This document shows, piece by piece, positions 1 through 6,135 of a stretch of 18,803 nt of DNA (within the stretch, counting starts at the first letter, position 1; each line of letters starts with the position of its first letter). Location of the stretch: positions 1 through 18,803 of the forward strand of contig JBBQBQ010000044.1 of the NCBI GenBank assembly GCA_038317685.1, written 5' to 3'. This stretch comes from JBBQBQ01 sp038317685. Lineage in GTDB: Bacteria; Desulfobacterota; Desulfuromonadia; Desulfuromonadales; DDH964. A program made the translations under genes and the position numbers. The notes beneath the pieces are model-generated. The model did not search any database, was not told the DNA's origin, and worked only from the letters and a program-made list of their open reading frames with translations.

Positions 1-7
1 TCGTCAT
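1..7 (-). CDS. Start of a truncated gene downstream of leuC (probably leuD)
   Basis: Only the first two codons and one base (ATG ACG A) lie in the window. The call rests on a strong Shine-Dalgarno AAGGAGG at 14-20 on the minus strand, placed six bases before the ATG at 7-5. It is the next gene after leuC in the same direction, about 140 bases away. In many bacteria, Geobacter included, the gene after leuC is leuD, the small subunit of isopropylmalate isomerase, so leuD is the first guess. Nothing in the two visible codons can confirm it. Confidence 0.45.
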
Positions 8-89
8 GACCTGCCTCCTTGGTTGTGGCTCTGGGCCGTAGGGAATTCGTTCTCTACTTTTTAACCCACGTTTGCAAGGATGGCAGGTC
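8..89 (-). promoter_or_regulatory. Long-range stem covering the Shine-Dalgarno of the gene after leuC
   Basis: In the minus-strand transcript, bases 89-75 (GACCTGCCATCCTTG) pair with bases 21-8 (CAAGGAGGCAGGTC). This gives 14 base pairs with a single bulged A. The 3' arm contains the whole AAGGAGG ribosome binding site and ends directly before the ATG, so the folded form would block initiation. The loop is 53 bases. Read on the plus strand, the same stem is followed by a T-rich tract (90-106), so a plus-strand terminator is an alternative reading, but no plus-strand gene precedes it. The pairing is seen directly. The regulatory role is inferred. Confidence 0.4.
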
Positions 90-148
90 TTTTTTTGCTT
101 TTTTAGCTCTGCTTGTCAACTGACAACCATTATGTCTACGATGCCCGG

Positions 149-1429
149 TTACAGGGTCCGCGCGTCGGTGATGACCCCGGTGAGGGCGGTAGCGGCGGCG
201 GTCGCCGGGCTCATGAGGTGGACCATCCCGCCCTTCCCCATGCGACCGTTGAAGTTGCGGTTGCTGGTGGATGCACAGACTTCGCCATCGGAGAGGACCC
301 CGTTGCTCATCCCCAGGCAGGCGCCGCAGGTCGGGTTGGTGACGCAGAAGCCGGCGTCCATGAAAATCTGGATGATCCCTTCGGCCAGGGCGTCGTTGAA
401 GATCTTCGGGGTGGCCGGGGAAACGATCCCCCGAACCGTGGCGGCAATCTGCTTGCCTTTGAGGATCGCCGCCGCCTGCCGCAGGTCCTCGATCCGGCCG
501 TTGGTGCAGGTACCGATATAGACCTGGTCGACCTTGGTCCCGGCCAACTCCCGAGCCGCTTTGACATGGTCGGGCTTGTAGCCGTAGGTCACCTGCGGTT
601 CGAGTCCGGAGACGTCGAAATCGAGGGTCTTTTCAAAGCTGGCATCGTCGTCCGAGTGCCACTTCCAGTAGTCGGCGAGGGCCGCGTCCTTGCTGGCGTA
701 ATCGTTCTGGATGAAGGGCCAGAGGTAGTTGACCGTCGTCATATCCGGCAGGCAGATGCCGCAGGTACCGCCGGCCTCGATCGCCATGTTGCAGAGGGTC
801 ATGCGCGCTTCCATGCTCATGGCATCGACCACTCCCCCGCGGAACTCGATGACCCGGTCGGTAGCGCCGTTGACCCCGAGTTGGCCGATGACGAAGAGGA
901 TGACGTCTTTGGCGTAAACCCCGGCCGGCAGTTTGCCGGTCAGGTTGACGCGGATCGTCGCCGGTTCCCTGAAGGCGCAAACCCCCTTGAGGATCCCGAC
1001 TTCCAGATCGGTAGTCCCGACTCCGGCGGCGAAGGCGCCGAAGGCCCCGTGGGTGCAGGTGTGGGAATCCCCCATGATGACGGTGAAGCCGGGACGGATG
1101 TAGCCCTTCTCGGGGAAGATGGCGTGGCAAACACCGTTGCGGCCGATGTCGAAGAAGTCCTGGATGTCGTGGCGCCGGGCCCAGTCGCGCAGCATCTTGG
1201 CCTGCAGGGCGGTCTTGCTGTCTTTGGACGGGGTGACGTGATCGACCACCGCCTTGATCTTGGTCTTGTCGAAGACCCGGTCCTTGCCGCGCCATTCCAG
1301 ATCGGCGATCGCCACCGGGGTGGTGATCTCATGACAGAGGACTCGATCGAGGTCGAGAACCTTGGCCCCCGGGAATGGCTCATCACGCAGATGCGCCGCA
1401 AAAATCTTTTCTGCAATCGTCTTGCCCAT
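149..1429 (-). CDS. leuC: 3-isopropylmalate dehydratase large subunit
   Basis: This is the [4Fe-4S] subunit of isopropylmalate isomerase, which converts 2- to 3-isopropylmalate in leucine synthesis together with LeuD. The 426-residue product has the aconitase-family signatures GDSHTCTHGAFG (about 120-131), GTCTNGR with the first cluster cysteine at about 308, and CGAC with cysteines at about 368 and 371. SNRNFNGRMG and a SPATAAATAL stretch lie near the C-terminus. The length fits the roughly 420-residue LeuC group shared with homoaconitases, not the roughly 466-residue E. coli type. I place the start at MGKTIAEKIF because AAGGAG lies five bases upstream. A start seven codons further upstream would overlap that site. 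It follows leuA by 55 bases, presumably on the same T-box-controlled mRNA. Homoaconitase is the other possible reading, but the leuA context favours LeuC. Confidence 0.95.
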   Translation of the reverse strand: MGKTIAEKIFAAHLRDEPFPGAKVLDLDRVLCHEITTPVAIADLEWRGKDRVFDKTKIKAVVDHVTPSKDSKTALQAKMLRDWARRHDIQDFFDIGRNGVCHAIFPEKGYIRPGFTVIMGDSHTCTHGAFGAFAAGVGTTDLEVGILKGVCAFREPATIRVNLTGKLPAGVYAKDVILFVIGQLGVNGATDRVIEFRGGVVDAMSMEARMTLCNMAIEAGGTCGICLPDMTTVNYLWPFIQNDYASKDAALADYWKWHSDDDASFEKTLDFDVSGLEPQVTYGYKPDHVKAARELAGTKVDQVYIGTCTNGRIEDLRQAAAILKGKQIAATVRGIVSPATPKIFNDALAEGIIQIFMDAGFCVTNPTCGACLGMSNGVLSDGEVCASTSNRNFNGRMGKGGMVHLMSPATAAATALTGVITDARTL

Positions 1430-1484
1430 GTTCTCTCCTTGGATGGTCAAATATGCCGGGTATCAAAAAGTCCGCCGGCGCCGT

Positions 1485-3023
1485 TCACAGGTGGACGATG
1501 GTCCGTTTGACCACCGTGGCAGCTTTGTTGAGGGCATTGATGTAGGCCTTGGCGCTGGCAACGATGATGTCGTTGTGAGCGCCCTGGCCGATGACTTCGC
1601 GGCCCTCATCCTCAAGGCGCACGGTACATTCCCCCTGAGCGTCGGTCCCGCCGGTTATGGCGCCGACGGTGAAACTCAGCAACCGGTACTTGCTCTTGGT
1701 GAGTTTCTTGATCGCCTTGAAGGTGGCGTCGACGGGGCCGTCGCCGATGCAGGCGGTCTTCTTCACCTTGCCGTTGACTTCCATCTGCACCGTTGCCGTC
1801 GGTGCCGCGAAGGACCCCGAGGCGACGTTCATCTGCAACAGTTTGTAGCGTTCCGGCACACGGATGATTTCGTCGGCCACGATGGCGTCAAGATCCTCGT
1901 CGAAGATCTCCTTCTTCTGGTCGGCCAGGGCCTTGAACCGCACGAAGGCCTTTTCATTATCCTCCTTGCCGAGTTCGTAGCCGAGTTCTTTCAACCGCTC
2001 GTTGAAGGCATGGCGCCCCGAGTGTTTGCCGAGGACCAGTTTGTTGGTAAGGAGACCGATCGACTCAGGGGTCATGATCTCGTAAGTCGACTTCTCCATC
2101 ATCACGCCATGCTGATGAATCCCCGCCTCGTGGGCAAAGGCATTGGCGCCGACGACCGCCTTGTTCGGCTGCACCACGATGCCGGTGACGGTCGAGAGGA
2201 GTTTGCTCGCCGCATAGATATGCTCAGTAACGACATTGGTCTTGAAGGGCATGACGTCGTACCGGGTGCGTAGCGCCATGACCACCTCTTCCAGGGAGCA
2301 GTTGCCGGCCCGTTCACCGATACCGTTGATAGTACACTCGACCTGTTCCGCCCCGGCCTGGACCGCAGCCAGGGAGTTGGCGACGGCCAAGCCCAGGTCG
2401 TTGTGGCAATGGACTGAGATGATCGCCCGTTCGATGTTGGGCACATTTTCCTTGAGATAACGGATGATGTTGAAATATTCGGTCGGGATGGTGTAGCCGA
2501 CGGTGTCCGGGATATTGACCGTGGTGGCGCCGGTGGCGATCACCGCTTCGACGACCCGGGCCAGAAACGGCAGCCGGGTGCGGGTCGCATCCTCGGCGGA
2601 GAATTCGACATTGGGGGTGTAACCGGCGGCGCGTTTGACCGCCTTGACCGCCGCTTCAACCACCTGATCTTCGGTCATTTTCAGCTTGTGCTTCATGTGG
2701 ATGTCGCTGGTGGCGATGAAGGTGTGGATCCTCCCCCGCTCGCCCGCATATTTGAGGGCTTCCCAGGCGCGGTCGATGTCCATGTCGCTGGCCCGCGCCA
2801 GACCGGCGATCTGCGGTCCGCGGATGGTCTGGGCGACCTTCTTCACCGCCTCAAAGTCGCCGTCCGAAGCGATCGGAAAACCGGCCTCGATGACATCGAC
2901 CTTGAGCTTTTCGAGCTGGTGGGCGATGCGCAGTTTTTCCTCGATGTTCATGCTGGCGCCCGGGGACTGCTCGCCGTCGCGCAGGGTGGTATCGAAAATG
3001 CGGATAACTTTGTGTTTGCTCAT
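1485..3023 (-). CDS. leuA: 2-isopropylmalate synthase
   Basis: LeuA condenses 2-ketoisovalerate with acetyl-CoA, the committed step of leucine synthesis. The 512-residue product has the HMGL-like TIM-barrel motif DTTLRDGEQ (11-19, metal ligand D16), the metal-binding H205-C-H207 in HCHND, NGIGERAGN (233-241) and GIHQHG. These are followed by the C-terminal LeuA dimer domain (about 385-512) that normally mediates leucine feedback inhibition. The tail includes GDGPVDATFKAI and GGTDAQGE, as expected for a feedback-sensitive enzyme. The start MSKHKVIRIF has AAAAGGAGA just upstream; the longer reading that begins 27 codons earlier lacks homology. Citramalate synthase (CimA) is a related family, but the length and the leucine T-box leader favour LeuA. 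It is first in the leuA-leuC transcript. Confidence 0.95.
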   Translation of the reverse strand: MSKHKVIRIFDTTLRDGEQSPGASMNIEEKLRIAHQLEKLKVDVIEAGFPIASDGDFEAVKKVAQTIRGPQIAGLARASDMDIDRAWEALKYAGERGRIHTFIATSDIHMKHKLKMTEDQVVEAAVKAVKRAAGYTPNVEFSAEDATRTRLPFLARVVEAVIATGATTVNIPDTVGYTIPTEYFNIIRYLKENVPNIERAIISVHCHNDLGLAVANSLAAVQAGAEQVECTINGIGERAGNCSLEEVVMALRTRYDVMPFKTNVVTEHIYAASKLLSTVTGIVVQPNKAVVGANAFAHEAGIHQHGVMMEKSTYEIMTPESIGLLTNKLVLGKHSGRHAFNERLKELGYELGKEDNEKAFVRFKALADQKKEIFDEDLDAIVADEIIRVPERYKLLQMNVASGSFAAPTATVQMEVNGKVKKTACIGDGPVDATFKAIKKLTKSKYRLLSFTVGAITGGTDAQGECTVRLEDEGREVIGQGAHNDIIVASAKAYINALNKAATVVKRTIVHL

Positions 3024-3245
3024 GGGATCTCTCCTTTTCAAGTTGTGGGCTGCTCCCGGCGGGGCGACCGTGGCCGAGGCGACTGCCGGATCTTGACCGG
3101 CCACTCTGACTGACAGCAGATGCAGACTAGCTCACTAAGGTCCGATTCCAAGCGACCACCCCCTTTCCTGCGACGTAGGTTGCGAACCTCCCGGTCCGCC
3201 GACGGGTTCTCCCGGCAGCAGCGCTGAGGGAGGTGGGCCGGAAAT
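3024..3245 (-). other. Untranslated spacer between T-box terminator and leuA
   Basis: About 220 bases separate the T-box terminator from the leuA start. I see no convincing ORF with a ribosome binding site and no known RNA element. One small stem (AGGTT/AACCT with a CGC loop) is visible on the minus strand near 3176-3188. The Shine-Dalgarno of leuA lies at the left end. This is a long spacer for a T-box gene, and it may hold a processing site or a second control element that I cannot identify. Confidence 0.5.
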
Positions 3246-3280
3246 AAAAAAGCTCCCGCCCTTGTACAGGGGCGAAAGCT
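3246..3280 (-). terminator. T-box-controlled intrinsic terminator of the leuA leader
   Basis: The 5' arm at 3280-3270 (AGCTTTCGCCC) pairs over 11 bp, two of them G-U, with 3261-3251 (GGGCGGGAGCT). The loop is eight bases and six Ts follow (3251-3246). The 5' arm includes the CGCCC that the T-box sequence would capture in the antiterminator, so the two structures exclude each other. This is the standard T-box arrangement. Confidence 0.9.
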
Positions 3281-3504
3281 GCAGCTCCGCGGTACCACCC
3301 TGATTCGGCCCCTTGAAAGGGAAGCCCTTGATTGGTCCGTTACGTGGACTGACGGCGGGAACTACTTTGCCCGGAAGGCAGGTTCAAACCCGCAGCTCGG
3401 AGGCGAGTTCGGCTTCGTCCTGTACCGGCTCGCAGCGACCGCCGGCTCTCTGGGACAGGGGGGGGAAACCTACTACTCCTCGTCAACGCCTTTGACACAT
3501 CTGT
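3246..3504 (-). promoter_or_regulatory. T-box riboswitch, leucine-specific, controlling leuA-leuC
   Basis: The canonical 14-base T-box AGGGTGGTACCGCG lies at 3301-3288. Its UGGU would bind the ACCA end of uncharged tRNA, and the variable U fits the discriminator A usual for tRNA-Leu. Upstream, stem I is recognisable: GAGG (3481-3478) pairs with CCTC (3403-3400), the specifier-loop AGTA is at 3477-3474, CCTGT (3459-3455) pairs with ACAGG (3423-3419), and the conserved AGAGAG is at 3451-3446. An apical CCGGC/GCCGG stem is also present. Opposite AGTA the strand reads GAA-CTC-G, so the specifier is CUC (Leu, 3407-3405), followed by a purine as usual. Uncharged tRNA-Leu should stabilise the antiterminator and switch leuA on. 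T-boxes are mostly known from Firmicutes and Actinobacteria. I recall leuA T-boxes being described in Deltaproteobacteria. Confidence 0.95.
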
Positions 3505-3510
3505 CGGCTA

Positions 3511-3539
3511 ATAAAACAGGAGCGCCCGCCGATTGTCAA
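3511..3539 (-). promoter_or_regulatory. Promoter of the leuA T-box transcript
   Basis: A perfect -35 TTGACA (3539-3534) and a -10-like TTTTAT (3516-3511, 4 of 6 matches) are separated by exactly 17 bases. Transcription would begin near 3504, just before the T-box stem I, which supports both calls. A sigma-70 type promoter is inferred. Confidence 0.75.
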
Positions 3540-3633
3540 GGCCCTTCCTGAAGAAATACGCCAACCGCACCGATTTTCGTTCCGAACAGACACGGTTTGA
3601 TGACCCTGAATCTACCACCATCGAGTCATCGCG

Positions 3634-3648
3634 AGAGCCTACGGCTCT
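3634..3648. other. Small hairpin downstream of psd
   Basis: AGAGCC at 3634-3639 and GGCTCT at 3643-3648 form a 6-bp stem with a three-base loop, about 15 bases past the psd stop. There is no T-run after it on the minus strand, so it is not a standard terminator. It may mark the 3' end of the ilv-psd message. The rest of the gap between psd and the leuA promoter (3541-3662) shows nothing I recognise. Confidence 0.3.
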
Positions 3649-3662
3649 TGGCTCCCCCCCGG

Positions 3663-4307
3663 TCAGCGCAGGTAGCCGAGAATGGATTCACCGGCGACGG
3701 TATAGTCCCCGACCTGAGTGGTCACGTTGGACCCGCGGGGGAAATAGACGTCGACCCGGGATCCGAATCGGATCAAACCATACCGGCAGCCCCGTTCAAG
3801 CCGGTCGCCGACCTCCGGATAGGTCACGATGCGGCGGGCAATCAGGCCGGCAATCTGGATGAAGAGGAGTCGGGCGCCCTCCGGAGTCTCGACCAGGAGT
3901 CCGGCCTGCTCGTTCTGCAGACTGGCCTTGTCGAGGGACGCATTGAAAAAATCCCCACGGTTATAGAACTTGGAGATCACCGTCCCGCTGACCGGCAAAC
4001 GATTGACATGGACGTTGAAGACATTCATGAAGATACTGACCTTGATCGCATCTTCATGAAAATAACGGTCTTCAAGGACTTCACCGACGAAAATGATTTT
4101 GCCGTCGGCCGGGGCCACCACCGCATCGGTCTCTTCGGGGATGATTCGTTCGGGATTGCGAAAGAAGTAGATGGTGAAAAGGGTCAACGCCAAGCAGAGG
4201 ACCGTGACAAAGGCCCACCCGAGGAGCGCGAAGACGAGGGTGATGAAAGCGCCAAGGGCGATAAAGGGGTATCCCTCGCTCGCCACGGGCTGACTTTGAT
4301 TGCGCAC
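3663..4307 (-). CDS. psd: Phosphatidylserine decarboxylase proenzyme, short type
   Basis: Psd converts phosphatidylserine to phosphatidylethanolamine at the inner membrane, using a pyruvoyl group made by self-cleavage. The 214-residue product is the short form found in Geobacter and many other bacteria. Two hydrophobic helices occupy about residues 13-48. The catalytic APADG motif is at 65-69, the conserved histidine in NVHVNR is near 100, and the cleavage pair G182-S183 sits in RFGSRVDV, so the alpha chain would begin at S183. The start is GTG at 4307 with only a modest AAGGG upstream. It follows ilvC by about 70 bases, with a strong hairpin between them. In Geobacter, as I recall, pssA lies next to psd. 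Here the gene is followed directly by the leuA T-box region and no pssA is visible. Confidence 0.93.
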   Translation of the reverse strand: MRNQSQPVASEGYPFIALGAFITLVFALLGWAFVTVLCLALTLFTIYFFRNPERIIPEETDAVVAPADGKIIFVGEVLEDRYFHEDAIKVSIFMNVFNVHVNRLPVSGTVISKFYNRGDFFNASLDKASLQNEQAGLLVETPEGARLLFIQIAGLIARRIVTYPEVGDRLERGCRYGLIRFGSRVDVYFPRGSNVTTQVGDYTVAGESILGYLR

Positions 4308-4339
4308 CAGGAGAGTCCCTTCCGCAAGGGGGGCAAGAT

Positions 4340-4366
4340 GGGCCGGGAAGCAATGCTTCCCGGCCC
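4340..4366. terminator. Perfect 13-bp-arm palindrome between ilvC and psd
   Basis: GGGCCGGGAAGCA (4340-4352) and TGCTTCCCGGCCC (4354-4366) are exact reverse complements around one base, giving a hairpin of at least 12 bp with a tiny loop. It begins nine bases after the ilvC stop. On the minus strand it is followed only by ATCTTGCCC, not a real T-run, so it would be a weak intrinsic terminator. A partial terminator or a 3'-end stabiliser that separates ilvC levels from psd is most likely. Confidence 0.6.
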
Positions 4367-4375
4367 TCCATCATG

Positions 4376-5386
4376 TCAGTTCTTGCTCTTGTCGACGATC
4401 TTCTGAATCCAGGGCATCATGCTCCGCAGCTTTTCCCCGACCTGCTCGATGGGGTGGGCAGCGTTGAGGCGGCGCCGGGCGGTCATCTCCGGGTAGTTGC
4501 TTTCTCCTTCGAGGATAAAACGCTTGGCGTAGTCACCGGTCTGAATGTTGTTCAGAGCCTCGCGCATCGCCTGCCGGCTCTCGGCGTTGATGACTTTCGG
4601 GCCGGTGACGTATTCCCCGTATTCGGCGTTGTTGGAGATGGAATAATTCATGTTCGCGATGCCGCCCTCGTACATGAGGTCGACGATCAGCTTGAGTTCA
4701 TGCAGACATTCGAAGTAGGCCATTTCGGGAGCGTAGCCGGCCTCGACCAGGGTTTCAAAGCCCGCCTTGACCAACTCCACGGCGCCGCCGCAGAGGACCG
4801 CCTGCTCGCCGAACAGGTCGGTTTCAGTCTCGTCCTTGAAGGTCGTCTCAATGATCCCGGTGCGACCGCCACCGATGGCGCTGGCATAGGAAAGGGCCAC
4901 GTTCTTGGCGTTTCCGGAAGCGTCCTGGAAGATGGCGATCAGATCCGGGATGCCGCCGCCCCGAACGTACTCGGAACGAACCGTATGCCCGGGGGCCTTG
5001 GGAGCGATCATGATGACGTCGAGGTCCGCGCGCGGCACGACCTGGTTGTAGTGGATGGCGAACCCGTGGGCGAAAGCCAGAGTGGCGCCCTGCTTCAGAT
5101 TGGGCTCGACCTCGTCCCGGTAGAGCCGGGACTGGAACTCGTCGGGGGTCAGGATCATCACCAGATCAGCGGCGGCCACCGCCTCGGGGACGTTCTTCAC
5201 AGTCAGGCCGGAGTTCGTGGCCTTGACCGCCGAGTTCGAGTCGGAGCGCAGGGCGACGGTGACATCGACCCCGGAATCCTTGAGGTTATTGGCGTGAGCA
5301 TGCCCCTGGGAACCGTAGCCGACGATGGCCACCTTCTTCCCCCTGATAACGGACAGGTCGGCGTCCTTGTCGTAGTAAAGTCTCAT
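4376..5386 (-). CDS. ilvC: Ketol-acid reductoisomerase (class I)
   Basis: IlvC isomerises and reduces acetolactate or acetohydroxybutyrate to the 2,3-dihydroxy acids of the valine and isoleucine pathways, using Mg2+ and NAD(P)H. The 336-residue length matches class I (short) enzymes. The Rossmann motif GYGSQGHAHA begins at residue 23. The Mg-binding acidic residues of the knotted domain are all in the expected places: D190 and E194 (ETDLFGE), then E226 and E230 (ECLHE). The cofactor loop after the second strand (LRSDSNS) carries serines able to hold the 2'-phosphate, so NADPH is the likely donor. This is an inference. The start has AGGAGG ten bases upstream. It follows ilvN by 135 bases, a gap that carries its own promoter candidate. 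Confidence 0.97.
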   Translation of the reverse strand: MRLYYDKDADLSVIRGKKVAIVGYGSQGHAHANNLKDSGVDVTVALRSDSNSAVKATNSGLTVKNVPEAVAAADLVMILTPDEFQSRLYRDEVEPNLKQGATLAFAHGFAIHYNQVVPRADLDVIMIAPKAPGHTVRSEYVRGGGIPDLIAIFQDASGNAKNVALSYASAIGGGRTGIIETTFKDETETDLFGEQAVLCGGAVELVKAGFETLVEAGYAPEMAYFECLHELKLIVDLMYEGGIANMNYSISNNAEYGEYVTGPKVINAESRQAMREALNNIQTGDYAKRFILEGESNYPEMTARRRLNAAHPIEQVGEKLRSMMPWIQKIVDKSKN

Positions 5387-5435
5387 TCTTCTGTTTCCTC
5401 CTGGTTGCGGAACATAGTCGCTAAATGGGTCAATC

Positions 5436-5465
5436 TTTATAACATGGGAGTGGACGTCATGCCAA
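5436..5465 (-). promoter_or_regulatory. Candidate promoter for ilvC(-psd)
   Basis: TTGGCA (5465-5460, 5 of 6 matches to -35) and TATAAA (5441-5436, 5 of 6 matches to -10) are separated by 18 bases, inside the 135-base gap between ilvN and ilvC. The start point would fall about 40 bases before the ilvC ATG. It would let ilvC be made independently of read-through from ilvDBN. Confidence 0.6.
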
Positions 5466-5521
5466 ACCCTTTTCGCCGGCCGCCCTCTTCTGCGGGCAGC
5501 GGTTCCCGGGCGGGACCGACT

Positions 5522-6019
5522 TTACTCGGCCCCCTTCCAGCCCTTGCTCCCCCGACCGAGAACCACCGGACCGGAGCGAACCAACTCCTTGATCCCCATC
5601 GGCCGCAGCAATTCGATGATGGCATCGTTCTTGGCCGGCGCGCCCGTGATCTCCACGGTATAGGAACGCGAAGTGACGTCGACCACCTTGGCGCGGAAGA
5701 TATCGACAATCCGCAGCACCTCGGCCCGGGTCTCTTCCTCGGCGGTGACCTTGATCAGCGCCATTTCCCGCTCGATGAATTCCTGGCCGGTGAAGTCAAT
5801 AACCTTGATGGTATCGATCAGTTTATTGAGCTGTTTGGTGATCTGTTCCAGGATCTGGTCGTCGCCGCGAGTGACGATGGTCATGCGGGAAATCGACGGA
5901 TCGAGGGTCGGTGCCACCGAGAGACTTTCGATATTGAAACCGCGCCCGGAAAAGAGCCCGACCACCCGGGACAGCACCCCGAACTCATTCTCCACCAGAA
6001 CTGAAATCGTATGTTTCAT
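5522..6019 (-). CDS. ilvN: Acetolactate synthase small (regulatory) subunit
   Basis: This is the regulatory subunit of acetohydroxyacid synthase. It binds the IlvB catalytic subunit, raises its activity and confers valine feedback inhibition. The 165 residues match the usual IlvN/IlvH length. An N-terminal ACT domain (about 3-77) starts with ISVLVENEFGVLSRV and NIESL (29-33), the region that holds valine in IlvH. A C-terminal ALS_ss_C domain follows (about 85-158). Some databases would name it ilvH. The start has AAGGAG nine bases upstream. It lies 116 bases after ilvB. That gap shows no hairpin or promoter that I would defend. Confidence 0.95.
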   Translation of the reverse strand: MKHTISVLVENEFGVLSRVVGLFSGRGFNIESLSVAPTLDPSISRMTIVTRGDDQILEQITKQLNKLIDTIKVIDFTGQEFIEREMALIKVTAEEETRAEVLRIVDIFRAKVVDVTSRSYTVEITGAPAKNDAIIELLRPMGIKELVRSGPVVLGRGSKGWKGAE

Positions 6020-6135
6020 CGGAGGAATCTCCTTGGGAAGTTCATTGCCGAAGACTATTTATGGGATCAGCGAGGCCGATGGGAGCGATGGAATCCCTTT
6101 GGTCCCTTGAGCCCCCTTCGATCATGCTGTTGCAT

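Noticed and set aside
111..126. 12-base string GCTTGTCAACTG shared with 10007-10018, and the TTGTCA-AC-TGACAA palindrome
   Set aside because: The first copy has a TTGACA but no -10 at a proper distance. Several shared 12-mers are expected by chance in a window of this size. There is no evidence for an operator.
149..1510. Long plus-strand open frames across leuC, ilvC, rseP, dxr and others (for example 113-1510 and 4373-6004)
   Set aside because: They are antisense shadows of high-GC genes. The minus-strand frames carry complete catalytic motifs and ribosome binding sites, whereas the plus-strand translations show no recognisable domains.
3038..3298. 86-codon minus-strand frame between the T-box and leuA
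   Set aside because: It begins inside the T-box sequence, is Arg/Cys rich, has no ribosome binding site and overlaps the terminator.
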